From NCBI RefSeq assembly GCF_003048405.1, contig NZ_PIQS01000001.1, forward strand, positions 744,001 to 808,000: a stretch of 64,000 nt of DNA, written 5' to 3'. A program made the translations under genes and the position numbers. This document shows, piece after piece, positions 1 to 10,122 of this stretch (the stretch's first letter is position 1; each line of letters opens with the position of its first letter). The notes under the pieces are model-generated. The model searched no databases. It was not told the origin of the DNA and was given only the letters and a program-made list of their open reading frames with translations. The DNA comes from Campylobacter concisus. GTDB lineage: Bacteria > Campylobacterota > Campylobacteria > Campylobacterales > Campylobacteraceae.

Positions 1-50
1 AAAGAGATAGATATATCTATCTAGTAAAAAGAAGTAATCTAAAATGTACT

Positions 51-941
51 ATGATAGATATCCCAGATGATGCCATAGCTAGAGTAGATAGTAAAGGCAA
101 ACTAACTAAACCTGAATATGCTGAAATTTATAATGAAATAAATGCTAATAGAAAAACTCTAAAATCAGAACTATTTGCAGCAGAGTGGAATATATGTGCT
201 GGAGTATTAGGAAATACAGCTGGATTTTCAAGGGGGGTTGGATTAGGTTATGCAGGATTTAAAGCAAGAGCATATCAATCAATGTTTCTATCAGCTCAGC
301 TTGGTAAAAAAGAAGCTTTAGCGGGACTAGCAGACTTGTTTGAATACTCTACCTATCTAGTAGGTCTATACAAAAATTTACAAATGGCTAAAGAATTTAG
401 AAAAGTAGCCAGCAATCCTCCACTAGATGAATATGGTATGATGCCTTATCTTGATGAGATAGTGGGAAACTATTTCGTGATGGATTTTAATAGGGGTGGG
501 ATAGCGCAAAACACTTCTGGTTCAATGCATAGACACTTAAGAAAATTAGTAGAAGACGAAGGCAAATTACTAGACCCTAGAGACCTTGATGCAAACGAGA
601 CTACAAGAGAAGAATTTGCGAACTACGTAAATAAAGAAATAAAATTCTACCAAGATAAATTTGATGAATATGCTTTTCCAAACACATGGGATGATCGTGA
701 CTTAAGTCTCTACATCGACTCCACCCTCCTAGAAGCTAAAATAATGTCTCTAACCCCACCTGAGGGCTATCCTAATGCACCATACTATAACACTCCAGAA
801 GAGCTAATAAGACTATATGAAGCTGGTAAATTAGATAAAAAGCTAAATCCTCTAATACCAGTAATGTATAGAGAAAGCTTTCCTGAAGATCTTAGGCAAA
901 AGATATTAAGCTATGCTAAAGAGCATAATATAAAGGATTAA
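51..941 (+). CDS. Unrecognised protein, probably the C-terminal part of a longer one
   Basis: I do not recognise this family. The first ATG gives 296 residues, but the same frame stays open to base 3 and no ribosome binding site precedes the ATG, so the real start is probably outside the window. The protein is mostly charged and helical. A glycine- and alanine-rich, moderately hydrophobic stretch lies around residues 50-110 (for example GLGYAGFKARAY), followed by a soluble acidic C-terminal half rich in Tyr and Asn. Codons ending in A or T dominate and the following DNA is decayed, which is unlike the compact housekeeping genes downstream. This suggests the edge of an accessory region. A run of six G lies at 232-237. 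A toxin or effector C-terminus is possible, but nothing in the sequence proves it. Confidence 0.6.
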   Translation: MIDIPDDAIARVDSKGKLTKPEYAEIYNEINANRKTLKSELFAAEWNICAGVLGNTAGFSRGVGLGYAGFKARAYQSMFLSAQLGKKEALAGLADLFEYSTYLVGLYKNLQMAKEFRKVASNPPLDEYGMMPYLDEIVGNYFVMDFNRGGIAQNTSGSMHRHLRKLVEDEGKLLDPRDLDANETTREEFANYVNKEIKFYQDKFDEYAFPNTWDDRDLSLYIDSTLLEAKIMSLTPPEGYPNAPYYNTPEELIRLYEAGKLDKKLNPLIPVMYRESFPEDLRQKILSYAKEHNIKD

Positions 942-994
942 ATAATAAATTTAATATCTATGGTTCTAAACGGAGCCAAATATAAATATATTAA

Positions 995-1132
995 GCCACT
1001 ACAATCAAGGACATAGGCATCTCTATGATAACCGGCCTAATAGAACTTTATAAAACCTAATATGAAAAACTAGAAGAAAATTATAAAGAGATAATGCACG
1101 TAGGCAATATGTTTGTCGCACTATTAACTTAA
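995..1132 (+). pseudogene. Decayed coding remnant
   Basis: This 46-codon frame is interrupted once. It reads ATTIKDIGISMITGLIELYKT, a stop, then a charged helical stretch beginning YEKLEENYKE and ending at a TAA. The amino-acid composition is protein-like, but there is no ribosome binding site. The rest of 942-1290 contains only short AT-rich fragments and stops. I read it as the eroded remains of a gene next to the unrecognised reading frame to its left. It could be chance coding-like sequence. Confidence 0.3.
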
Positions 1133-1289
1133 AAAAATAAATTAATTTTAGGAGATAATTAGACTTTTTTATAAGAAAAATCGCAAATAGCGATCTATAC
1201 AAATTTTGATAAAGAATTTCAATATATTTTAATATCAAAATGAGCTGAATTTTGAAAAAATTAAAGCATATTTTTAAACTTGCTTTTAA

Positions 1290-2546
<1,257 letters not shown>

Positions 2547-2563
2547 AATTTAAAGGAAATAAC

Positions 2564-3556
2564 ATGGCAAAGAATAATTTGATCGGAGGCTCTATTTGGG
2601 ATGAGTATTCTAAGGTAGTGCAAGACAGGATGAATAATCCTAAATTTATGGGAGAGATAACCGAAGAAGATGCTAAAAAGGCAAACGCAAAGCTTATTGT
2701 GGCTGACTTTGGTGCAGAAAGCTGCGGTGATGCGGTTAGGCTATACTGGCTTGTTGATGAAAAGACAGACAAAATAATAGATGCTAAATTTAAAAGCTTT
2801 GGCTGTGGCACAGCGATAGCTAGCTCTGATACGATGGCTGAGCTTTGTATCGGCAAAACAGTCGATGAAGCAGTCAAGATCACAAACCTTGATGTAGAAA
2901 AGGCTATGCGTGACAATCCAGATACGCCAGCAGTCCCACCTCAAAAGATGCACTGCTCAGTTATGGCATATGATGTTATAAAAGCAGCAGCTGCAAGCTA
3001 TAAAGGCATAGACCCAGAGCATTTTGAAGATGAGATCATCGTTTGCGAGTGCGCGAGAGTAAGCCTTGGTACGATTAAAGAAGTGATAAGACTAAATGAC
3101 CTTCACACAGTTGAGGAGATCACGCAATACACGAAAGCTGGTGCATTTTGCAAGTCTTGTGTAAAGCCTGGTGGCCATGAAAAAAGAGAATATTATTTGG
3201 TGGATATTTTGCGTGATACTAGGGCTGAGATGGAGCGTGAGAAGATCGAAGCTCAGGCAAATGCTCAAGCAAATCATACTTTAGGCGACATTAGCTTTGA
3301 AAATATGACGATGGTAGGGCAGCTAAAGGCAGTAGAGTCTATCATAGATAAAGAAATTCGCCCAATGCTCGAGATGGATGGCGGAAATTTAGAAATTTTA
3401 GATATTAGAAATGATAACGGCGAAAATACTGATATTTATATACGCTATCTTGGTGCTTGCTCAGGCTGTGCAAGTGGCTCAACTGGCACTCTTTATGCGA
3501 TTGAAAATGTCTTACAAGAGAGCTTAAGTCCAAAAATTAGGGTTATGCCTATTTGA
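2564..3556 (+). CDS. nifU: Modular Fe-S scaffold protein NifU
   Basis: NifU is the scaffold on which clusters are built from NifS-derived sulfur. All three modules are visible. An IscU-like domain at residues 1-140 carries cysteines near 54, 81 and 131. A central Bfd-type [2Fe-2S] domain has CEC near 161-163 and CKSC near 196-199. A C-terminal Nfu domain carries GACSGC near 299-302. The 330-residue length fits a full-length NifU. A good ribosome binding site (AAAGGAAA) precedes the ATG. It ends at a hairpin terminator shared with the convergent miaA end. Confidence 0.95.
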   Translation: MAKNNLIGGSIWDEYSKVVQDRMNNPKFMGEITEEDAKKANAKLIVADFGAESCGDAVRLYWLVDEKTDKIIDAKFKSFGCGTAIASSDTMAELCIGKTVDEAVKITNLDVEKAMRDNPDTPAVPPQKMHCSVMAYDVIKAAAASYKGIDPEHFEDEIIVCECARVSLGTIKEVIRLNDLHTVEEITQYTKAGAFCKSCVKPGGHEKREYYLVDILRDTRAEMEREKIEAQANAQANHTLGDISFENMTMVGQLKAVESIIDKEIRPMLEMDGGNLEILDIRNDNGENTDIYIRYLGACSGCASGSTGTLYAIENVLQESLSPKIRVMPI

Positions 3557-3563
3557 TTTTATT

Positions 3564-3588
3564 AACTAGCCCTTGTGGGCTAGTTTTT
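3564..3588 (+). terminator. Rho-independent terminator after nifU
   Basis: A perfect 9-bp stem (AACTAGCCC with GGGCTAGTT) closes a 4-base loop and runs into a T-tract on the plus strand. The minus-strand side lacks a T-tract, so it mainly serves nifU. Confidence 0.8.
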
Positions 3589-4462
3589 ATTCTCTTAAAA
3601 ATTTTAAAATTTCACTTCTAATTTGGTTCAAATCACCTACAAATTTTTTTTCAAACTGTGAGCGATTAAAGGTTCGCTGACGTTTTGCTAACTGAGCCGT
3701 GTGCGTAGCTATGAGCTCTTCAAGCTCGTTTTGAGAAATTTCTTTATCTAAAAATTGCTTGCACTCTTTTAAGCCTATTGATTTTAGTGGTTTTGGCTCA
3801 CTTTTGTATTTATTAAACAAAAATTTCGCCTCATCTATAAGCCCAGCCTCAAGCATGCCTTTTGTTCTCTTTTTGATACGTTCTCTAAGCTCATCTTTAT
3901 CCCATAAAATTTCAAATATTGCTAGCTTTTTTATGATGCTCTCTTTAGTATTTTCTCTTAGCCAAATGCTTGGAATTTGGCTACTAAATTTATAAATTTG
4001 ATACCATTTTTCGAGGCGATAAGAGTCGTTTTGGCTAAATTTGCTTGCAAACTCAGGATCGATTTTTACAGCTAACTCGTAAATTTCTTCATTGCTTAAA
4101 TTTAGCTCACATTTTGGCACATCTGGTGCAAGTCCGCTAAGCATTGATTTTAGATAAAAGCCACTGCCTCCTGTAATGATGAGCGGGCAGTCTTGTAAGC
4201 GTGCAAAACCCTTTGCATTTTTATAAATTTCAAAAAATGCCCCAACGCTAAATTCTTCATCAGGATAAATCTCATCTACACCAAAGTGCTTTATAGTTTC
4301 AAGCTGCTCTTTATTTGGCTTTGCGCTGGCGATATCTATCTCTTTATAAAGTGCGAGCGAATCAAGACTTAAGATGACACCGTTAAGCTTCTTTGCAAGC
4401 TCAAATGCAAGATCGCTTTTGCCACTTGCCGTGGTGCCAATTATTGCAAATTCTTTAAACAA
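3587..4462 (-). CDS. miaA: tRNA dimethylallyltransferase MiaA
   Basis: MiaA transfers a dimethylallyl group to A37 of tRNAs that read UNN codons. The N-terminus carries the P-loop GTTASGKS, followed by the substrate-specific DSLALYKEIDIASAKP stretch and GGSGFYLK, which is typical of the family. The C-terminal part carries the tRNA-binding helices with RTFNRSQF. The length of 291 residues is usual. The gene is convergent with nifU and lies 2 bases downstream of a FAD oxidoreductase gene on the same strand, so the two are probably co-transcribed. Confidence 0.94.
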   Translation of the reverse strand: MFKEFAIIGTTASGKSDLAFELAKKLNGVILSLDSLALYKEIDIASAKPNKEQLETIKHFGVDEIYPDEEFSVGAFFEIYKNAKGFARLQDCPLIITGGSGFYLKSMLSGLAPDVPKCELNLSNEEIYELAVKIDPEFASKFSQNDSYRLEKWYQIYKFSSQIPSIWLRENTKESIIKKLAIFEILWDKDELRERIKKRTKGMLEAGLIDEAKFLFNKYKSEPKPLKSIGLKECKQFLDKEISQNELEELIATHTAQLAKRQRTFNRSQFEKKFVGDLNQIRSEILKFLRE

Positions 4463-4464
4463 GT

Positions 4465-5679
4465 CTAGCCCTCATAAAACGAGCTAAAGAGTAAAATTTC
4501 ATCATTTTCCTCGTTATTTTTGCTATCTTTTATAAGACTTGCTAAAACGCCAGCAAAATACGGAGCAAAGCTAAGCTCATTTAGTCCATAAGCTTGGTTA
4601 TAGATCAAGTTACTATATATGTTATCGCGTCCAAGAGCTGGCTTATCGTTTGAGCTAAGAATCACGTAGTTTGCCCTAAAACTAGGCTCTTTTAGCTCGC
4701 TTATGCCAAGATGTATCTTTAGCTCATTTAAAAATGCATTAATCTTTTCAGTTTTAACAAGCGTATCGATAGCGCCGACTTGTAAATTTGTAATAATTGT
4801 AACGCCATTTTTAGTTGGATAAATTTTGGCAAATAAATCATTTAAAATGATTGGTTTTTTAGGGATTTGCCCTTCATTTAGGCTAAGATCAATGGTATAA
4901 AATTTAGCCAAAATCGCATTTAAGCTCGTGCCTAGTTTATTTGAAAGCTCTAAATTTTTTGAGGCAATCACAAAGTTATCGGCCTCATATTCTCCGTTAT
5001 TGCCGGTAGCTTTTTGCACTATTTGCCCTTGCGTTTTTAGCTCATAAATTTCATCATTTATAAATTTTGCCCCGAGAGAATTTAACTCATTTATCAAAGC
5101 TTTTTTGAGCTCATTTGTATCAATACTTGCGTTGTTGGCTAAATTTATAGCGCCTTTTATGTTTTTATTTATTAGCCCAAAATTTGCAAGCTCTTTATCT
5201 ATGCTTAAAATTTCTTGCTCGCTATGGGCAACCTTTATCTCATCAAGCCTTTTTTTAAAGCTTTCGTCATTGCTAAAAAGTAGATAAACGCCGCTCTCAT
5301 CGAAATTTATCTGCGGATATTTGTTGTTTAAATCTCTTAAAATTTCAAAGCTTTTCCTACCAAATTTTGAAAACAAAATTTGCATCTTTTTGTCGTGAGC
5401 TTTGGTTGATTTAAGTGTAAAATTTGTCATCCAAGCTCTAAAATTTTCATTTAAGCAAATACTTATATCAAGCTCGCTTTTTTTGCTAACTAGCCCCATA
5501 AACGAGCTAGATATCGCTCCATCTTTTGCAAGAGCGTGTGTACCAAAGGCTGCTAAAATTCCATTTGTAAAATCATCTTTTTGGTTGCTAATAATTAAAA
5601 TTTCTTCACCTTTTTTAGCTAATTCGTAAGCCGTAAATAACGCACTAAAACTATCTCCAATAATCGCTATTTTGCCCAT
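4465..5679 (-). CDS. FAD-dependent oxidoreductase of the DAO (D-amino-acid oxidase-like) family
   Basis: The protein starts with a beta-alpha-beta nucleotide-binding fold, IGDSFSALFTAYELAKKG. The ATG at 5679 is chosen because AAAGGG lies just upstream and the fold then begins at residue 3; the frame is open 25 codons further but without support. C-terminal segments such as KPALGRDN and NQAYGLNELSFAPYFAGVLA fit the FAD-binding C-terminus of DadA-like flavoproteins. The glycine motif is degenerate (GxSxxA instead of GxGxxG). The substrate cannot be told from sequence. An amine or amino acid is the family norm, and a role in tRNA modification next to miaA is speculation. Confidence 0.75.
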   Translation of the reverse strand: MGKIAIIGDSFSALFTAYELAKKGEEILIISNQKDDFTNGILAAFGTHALAKDGAISSSFMGLVSKKSELDISICLNENFRAWMTNFTLKSTKAHDKKMQILFSKFGRKSFEILRDLNNKYPQINFDESGVYLLFSNDESFKKRLDEIKVAHSEQEILSIDKELANFGLINKNIKGAINLANNASIDTNELKKALINELNSLGAKFINDEIYELKTQGQIVQKATGNNGEYEADNFVIASKNLELSNKLGTSLNAILAKFYTIDLSLNEGQIPKKPIILNDLFAKIYPTKNGVTIITNLQVGAIDTLVKTEKINAFLNELKIHLGISELKEPSFRANYVILSSNDKPALGRDNIYSNLIYNQAYGLNELSFAPYFAGVLASLIKDSKNNEENDEILLFSSFYEG

Positions 5680-5769
5680 AATAACCCTTTGTTTTAAATT
5701 AATCTTGTAATGATAATATAAATTCAAATTTAAAGCAAAATGGTGTAAAATCAACCATTTTTAAAGAAA

Positions 5770-6645
5770 ATGGAAATTTATCAAATGATAGAAAAATTAA
5801 AAATTATCGCTGAACTTATCGTTTTTAAGCATTCTGTTTTTGCTTTGCCTTTTATTTTTGTTGCGATGATAGTTGCTAGTAAGATAGAAAGTGGCTCGGC
5901 TTGGTTTGGCTTAAAACTACTTATCTTAGGTACTTTTTGCGCTGTTAGTGCTAGAAATTTTGCTATGGCTTTTAATAGATATAAAGACGAAGATATCGAT
6001 AAGCTAAATCCGCGAACCGCAAGCCGCCCAAGCGTTGATGGTCGTATCGGTAGGAGCAATATGCAGCTTTTTATAGTGGCAAATGCGTTTATTTTTATCG
6101 TATGTGCTTATTTTATAAATTCGCTCGCATTTTGGCTAAGTTTTCCTATTTTAGCTGTTCTTGGTGGATATTCGCTATTTAAACGCTTTAGCGAGCTAGC
6201 ACACTTGGTGCTTGGCCTTAGCCTAGGTCTTGCTCCCATCGCTGGCGTAGTCGCAGTGAGCGCTGCTATACCGCTTTGGAGTGTGCTACTTTGCCTTGGT
6301 GTAACATTTTGGGTAGCTGGATTTGACTTGCTTTATTCACTTCAGGATATGAAATTTGATAAAGAAAATAAGCTCTTTAGCATACCAGCTATTTACGGCG
6401 ACAAGGCTACACTTTTTTTATCGGCCATTTTTCACGCTTTGGCTTTTATATTTTGGCTACTTTTTGCTTGGGCGGCTGGGCTTGGAGCGATGGCCTTTTT
6501 TGGAATTTTAGTAAGTGGCGTTATTTTATTTTTTGAGCATAGGATCGTAAGACGCGACTTTAGCAAGATAGATAGAGCATTTTTTACATTAAATGGTTAT
6601 TTGGGAATTTTATTTTTTATCTTTGTTTGGATTAGCGTATTATGA
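5770..6645 (+). CDS. ubiA: UbiA-family prenyltransferase, probably menaquinone pathway (MqnP-like)
   Basis: This polytopic inner-membrane protein attaches a polyprenyl chain to an aromatic quinone precursor. Both Asp-rich motifs are present: NRYKDEDIDKLNPRTASRP near residue 70 and DLLYSLQDMKFDKE near 185. About eight hydrophobic segments surround them. Campylobacter makes menaquinone by the futalosine route, so this is likely the prenylation step there rather than ubiquinone synthesis. The start may be 5770 or the ATG at 5785 (MIEKLKII), which has GGAAA upstream. It overlaps the next gene by ATGA. Confidence 0.85.
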   Translation: MEIYQMIEKLKIIAELIVFKHSVFALPFIFVAMIVASKIESGSAWFGLKLLILGTFCAVSARNFAMAFNRYKDEDIDKLNPRTASRPSVDGRIGRSNMQLFIVANAFIFIVCAYFINSLAFWLSFPILAVLGGYSLFKRFSELAHLVLGLSLGLAPIAGVVAVSAAIPLWSVLLCLGVTFWVAGFDLLYSLQDMKFDKENKLFSIPAIYGDKATLFLSAIFHALAFIFWLLFAWAAGLGAMAFFGILVSGVILFFEHRIVRRDFSKIDRAFFTLNGYLGILFFIFVWISVL

Positions 6646-7163
6646 GCGAGATTAAGCTGTTTAAAGCACCTCTTGATATGGAATTTGAGTCTGATAAAGA
6701 TGGAAGCGAGAAATTTAAAAGAGAGTTTGACTCCATCTTGCCGGGTGAAGAGGATGCGCTTGGGGCTTGGCTAAAACGAGCTAAATCGCGTGGCGAAACC
6801 AAAGAGAGCGATCAAGTTTTATTAACTTTACTGATCGAGCTTCATAGAAAAGTCGATGCTCTGAGTGATTATATTAAAAACGAACATAAGCAATATTTGC
6901 CACTAAAAGAGAGGACGAGTATCGAAGAAATCGGCTTTACACACATCAAAATAAGTGAAGAGAAATTTATAAAAGATGAAATTTACTACGCAAGGATTGC
7001 TATGCCTATCTTTCCAAAGAGAAATTTGAGCCTTTATTTAAGGGCTGTTAGTGAAAATTTAGTAAAGATAGAAAATATGCATGAAGAGGATGAAGCCGAT
7101 TGGAACGCTTACGTAACAGCTAGAGAGCGTGTAATGATAAGAGAAATGAGAGCGAATTCGTAA
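6642..7163 (+). CDS. Conserved hypothetical protein, 173 aa
   Basis: I recognise no named domain. The protein is soluble and acidic at both ends (for example ESDKDGSEKFKREFD and HEEDEADW). A helical stretch at residues 55-90 is followed by a beta-rich part around 95-150 (GFTHIKISEEKFIKDEIYYARI), and the C-terminus is basic. That layout is compatible with a PilZ-like barrel, but the RxxxR and DxSxxG signature of PilZ is not visible, so I do not assign it. It overlaps ubiA by 4 bases and leads into the 168-residue gene 9 bases later, so the three form one transcription unit. Confidence 0.75.
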   Translation: MSEIKLFKAPLDMEFESDKDGSEKFKREFDSILPGEEDALGAWLKRAKSRGETKESDQVLLTLLIELHRKVDALSDYIKNEHKQYLPLKERTSIEEIGFTHIKISEEKFIKDEIYYARIAMPIFPKRNLSLYLRAVSENLVKIENMHEEDEADWNAYVTARERVMIREMRANS

Positions 7164-7172
7164 AGGAAAAAT

Positions 7173-7679
7173 ATGGAAATTTATATTTTTTTAGGCTTTG
7201 GTATCGTTTTGGCGATAATAGTAGCTTTGATGTTGATAAAAGATAGTGAGACAAATAAAAAATTTGCGAGATTTGAGCGAGCGATAGAAAGCGTTATGCA
7301 AGAAAATTTCAATCTAAAAAAGCAAATTTCAATGCTTGAGGGCGAGGCGTTTAAAAATAGCGAACAATATGAGCCACTTAAAAAACAGATAAAAGAAAAT
7401 ATTGATTTACAAATAAATGAGAAAATTGTGCCAATAATTCGTGCGATTAAGAGCATTGAGCGAGTAATTGATGATTTTGCAACAGAGCAAAAAGATAGGA
7501 TAGTTAGTCTTGAAGAGCGAACAAGAGATATTAATAAAATCGCCCCAAGCGTCATCAATGAAGAAGAGCAAATTTTAAAAATGTTTAAAGACGGAAAAAG
7601 TGCAGCGATGATCGCAAAGGACCTTCATGTTGGAATGGGGCGAGTCGAGTTTGTGCTTAAATTTCATAAATTAGCCTAA
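7173..7679 (+). CDS. Membrane-anchored coiled-coil protein with a C-terminal HTH-like motif
   Basis: Residues 3-23 form one transmembrane helix (IYIFLGFGIVLAIIVALMLI). A long heptad-like coiled coil follows to about residue 130. The last 35 residues, KMFKDGKSAAMIAKDLHVG and onward, resemble the small helix-turn-helix of DUF6115-type proteins. I infer an inner-membrane protein with a cytoplasmic rod ending in a DNA- or protein-binding helix pair. A good ribosome binding site (AAAGGAAAA) lies before the ATG. Its role is unknown. Confidence 0.75.
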   Translation: MEIYIFLGFGIVLAIIVALMLIKDSETNKKFARFERAIESVMQENFNLKKQISMLEGEAFKNSEQYEPLKKQIKENIDLQINEKIVPIIRAIKSIERVIDDFATEQKDRIVSLEERTRDINKIAPSVINEEEQILKMFKDGKSAAMIAKDLHVGMGRVEFVLKFHKLA

Positions 7680-7696
7680 ATTTACAGGCTAATTTT
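7668..7696 (+). terminator. Hairpin terminator after the coiled-coil gene
   Basis: A 9-bp stem (AAATTAGCC with GGCTAATTT) and a 10-base loop are followed by a short T-run. The left arm overlaps the end of the coding region. Confidence 0.55.
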
Positions 7697-7766
7697 AAAA
7701 AGACTAATCTACTCTTAAACTACAAGAATTGGCTTAAATTTTTATTTTGATTTAAATCTTTTAACA

Positions 7767-7772
7767 TATAAT
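7767..7772 (+). promoter_or_regulatory. Putative -10 box for moaA and following genes
   Basis: TATAAT stands in an AT-rich gap after a terminator, about 45 bases before the ATG of moaA. No riboswitch-like structure was seen. Confidence 0.5.
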
Positions 7773-7817
7773 TGAAAAAATTATAAAAAGCTCTAACCAA
7801 GCTTAAGAAGGTGCTTT

Positions 7818-8786
7818 ATGCTAATCGATAAATATGGTCGGGTTGTTGATTATTTAAGGATTTCTGTAACTCAGCGTTGCAACTTTAGGTGTAGGTATTG
7901 TATGCCTACAACGCCATTTAGCTGGACGCCAAGAGAGAATTTATTAACCTTTGAGGAGCTATTTTTATTTGTAAAAGTGGCTATCGACGAAGGTATAAAA
8001 AAGATAAGAATCACTGGTGGCGAACCGCTTGTGCGTAAGGATTTGGATGTTTTTATAAAGATGATAAGTGATTATAATCCAGACATCGATCTAGCACTTA
8101 CTACAAATGGCTATATGCTTTCGCACTTTGCCAAAAGGCTAAAAGACGCTGGACTAAAGCGCATAAATATGTCGCTTGATACACTAAATGAGCAAAAGGC
8201 TAAATTTATCGCACAAAAAAGCGTTTTACACGAAGTTCTAGCTGGCTTTGAAGCAGCCCATGATGCTGGGTTAAAGGTAAAAATCAATACTGTTGCACTA
8301 AAAGGCGTAAATGATGATGAGCTTATAAATTTGCTTGAGTTTGCTAAATTTAGAGATTCTCAGATCAGATTTATTGAGTATATGGAAAATTCACACGCAA
8401 AAGATGATTTAAAAGGGCTAAGTAGCGATGAAATTTTAAAAATCATCTCACAAAAATATAATGTCACGAAAGATGGAAAACTACCAAATGCGCCTGCGTC
8501 TATTTATAGACTTGATGATGGTTATAAATTTGGTATCATTGATCCGCACAAGCACGACTTTTGCGAGAGTTGCAACCGCATCAGGCTAAGTGCTGAGGGA
8601 CTTTTGATACCTTGCCTTTACTTTGAAGAGGCTCTTAGCATCAAAAAAGCGGTTGAAAAAGGTGATATCGTAGCTGCAAGTGAAGTTTTAAGGCAAGTAC
8701 TAGCAAACAAGCCAAAAGAGAACAAATGGGCGATAGGTGCTAACAATGAAACCTCTTCGCGTGCCTTTTATCAAACTGGTGGTTGA
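7818..8786 (+). CDS. moaA: GTP 3',8-cyclase MoaA
   Basis: This radical-SAM enzyme performs the first step of molybdopterin synthesis. The N-terminal cluster motif is C21-x3-C25-x2-C28 in RCNFRCRYC. The GTP-site cluster is formed by CESCNRIRL and a third cysteine in LIPCLYF. The protein ends in the double glycine that enters the active site. The length of 322 residues is typical. A strong ribosome binding site (AAGAAGG) precedes the ATG. The stop overlaps the queE start by one base, which opens a run of tightly coupled genes. Confidence 0.96.
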   Translation: MLIDKYGRVVDYLRISVTQRCNFRCRYCMPTTPFSWTPRENLLTFEELFLFVKVAIDEGIKKIRITGGEPLVRKDLDVFIKMISDYNPDIDLALTTNGYMLSHFAKRLKDAGLKRINMSLDTLNEQKAKFIAQKSVLHEVLAGFEAAHDAGLKVKINTVALKGVNDDELINLLEFAKFRDSQIRFIEYMENSHAKDDLKGLSSDEILKIISQKYNVTKDGKLPNAPASIYRLDDGYKFGIIDPHKHDFCESCNRIRLSAEGLLIPCLYFEEALSIKKAVEKGDIVAASEVLRQVLANKPKENKWAIGANNETSSRAFYQTGG

Positions 8787-9541
8787 TGAGCAAAGAGCTA
8801 GAGCTAGTTGAAGCGTTTTTAAGTATTCAAGGCGAGGGAGCTTACCAAGGCAGACTCGCCATATTTTTACGCTTTTTAGGCTGCAACTTAAACTGCTCTG
8901 GCTTTGGCGTGCAAACAAAATCTTTAAAAACTGGCGAAAGCTTACTAGGATGTGATAGCATAAGGGCTGTTTTTAAAGGGCATTTTAATTATAAAATTTA
9001 CAGTGTAGATGAAATTTTAGGCATAGTTGACAACCTATGCAAAGGCTTAATGCAAAAACCGATCATTGTTTTAACCGGTGGCGAGCCGCTCATCTGGCAT
9101 GAAAATGAAAATTTTATAAATTTGGTAAAGAAATTGCTTGAAGATTATGAAGTGCATTTTGAGACAAATGGCACTATCTTAATTAATTTTGCTAAATATG
9201 AAATTTATAAAAAATGCCACTTTGCACTTGGTGTAAAGCTAGTAAATAGCGGAGTTAGCGAGCAAAAACGCATAAATTTAGATGCTATTTTGGCTATTAA
9301 AAATAATGCAAGAAGCAGCTTTTTAAAATTTGTCCTCTCGCACTTTGACAAAAGCGAGTTGGACGAGATTATAAATATAAAAAATAGATTGGATTTGCCA
9401 GTTTGGTGTATGGCAATAGGAGCAAATAGAGCTGAGCTAAATGAAAATGCTTTAAAAACAGCAGAATTTGCCATAAAGCATGGATTTAATTATTCAGAGC
9501 GTATCCACATCAGGCTTTGGGGCGATAAAGAAGGTGTTTGA
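8786..9541 (+). CDS. queE: 7-carboxy-7-deazaguanine synthase QueE
   Basis: This radical-SAM enzyme makes 7-carboxy-7-deazaguanine from the QueD product on the way to queuosine. The N-terminal EAFLSIQGEGAYQGR is the QueE signature, and LTGGEPL lies near residue 90. The cluster motif is unusual: C33-x3-C37, then 18 residues to C56 (LGCDSIR), in place of the canonical Cx3Cx2C. An enlarged cluster loop is known in some QueE enzymes. The ATG at 8786 overlaps the moaA stop, and queD follows with the same TGA/ATG overlap. Confidence 0.9.
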   Translation: MSKELELVEAFLSIQGEGAYQGRLAIFLRFLGCNLNCSGFGVQTKSLKTGESLLGCDSIRAVFKGHFNYKIYSVDEILGIVDNLCKGLMQKPIIVLTGGEPLIWHENENFINLVKKLLEDYEVHFETNGTILINFAKYEIYKKCHFALGVKLVNSGVSEQKRINLDAILAIKNNARSSFLKFVLSHFDKSELDEIINIKNRLDLPVWCMAIGANRAELNENALKTAEFAIKHGFNYSERIHIRLWGDKEGV

Positions 9542-10122
9542 TGATTATTAGAAAGCTTTTTAGATTTGAAAATGCACATATTGTGAGATTTTGTAGCTCA
9601 AAGCGTTGTAGGACTAGCATCCACGGGCACAGCTATGTGGCTGAAATTTTACTTAGCTCAAATTTTCTTGATAACGCCGGCATGGTTTATGATTTTGGCT
9701 TGATGAAGCAAAATATAAAAACGATCATTGATAGTTTTGATCACGCTACAACAATATTTTCAGGCGATAATGACGAGTATAAAAATGATCTAAAAAAGCA
9801 CTCGGCAAGATGGATCGAGATTCCGCTAAATCCAAGTGCAGAGCAGTTTTGCCGCATATTTTTTGTACTAATAGAAAGACTGCTTGAACTTAGCGTGATG
9901 AATAACGGTGAGCGTGAAGTGAAGCTTCATAGCATTATCGTGCATGAGACTGATACAGGCTATGCACAGTGCTTTAAAGAGGACTCCGTAAATGCGCAAA
10001 TGGGCGAGATAAAGCTAGATGAGATCAAATTTTCAGACGCTATCATAGAAGAGTGGGAAGATAAAAATTTATTCGAGAAGATGAAAAATAGGTTAAAAAT
10101 AGAAATTCCAAAGGACGTTTGA
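9541..10122 (+). CDS. queD: 6-carboxytetrahydropterin synthase QueD
   Basis: QueD converts dihydroneopterin triphosphate to 6-carboxytetrahydropterin in queuosine synthesis. It carries the zinc histidines in ENAH and HGHSY and a cysteine-containing stretch CSSKRCRTSIHGH. FDHAT follows further on, and the C-terminal VHETDTG contains a catalytic-type glutamate. At about 193 residues it is longer than the E. coli enzyme, with extra C-terminal sequence. It overlaps queE and the lipoprotein gene by one base each, so the block is one transcript. Confidence 0.92.
   Translation: MIIRKLFRFENAHIVRFCSSKRCRTSIHGHSYVAEILLSSNFLDNAGMVYDFGLMKQNIKTIIDSFDHATTIFSGDNDEYKNDLKKHSARWIEIPLNPSAEQFCRIFFVLIERLLELSVMNNGEREVKLHSIIVHETDTGYAQCFKEDSVNAQMGEIKLDEIKFSDAIIEEWEDKNLFEKMKNRLKIEIPKDV

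Noticed and set aside
232..237. Run of six G in the first gene as a phase-variable tract
   Set aside because: Campylobacter contingency tracts are usually longer (eight or more G). Six G in a continuous frame is not sufficient.
1180..1194. Small hairpin ATCGC/GCGAT in the gap before nifS as a terminator or RNA
   Set aside because: Only five base pairs with no T-run and no flanking structure.
1023..1238. Minus-strand reading frame of 71 codons in the gap before nifS
   Set aside because: It is low-complexity Leu/Phe/Tyr from AT-rich DNA, has no ribosome binding site and overlaps the plus-strand remnant.
5680..5754. N-terminal extension of 25 codons on the FAD oxidoreductase
   Set aside because: It places extra AT-rich sequence before the nucleotide-binding fold and has no ribosome binding site, whereas AAAGGG precedes the chosen ATG.
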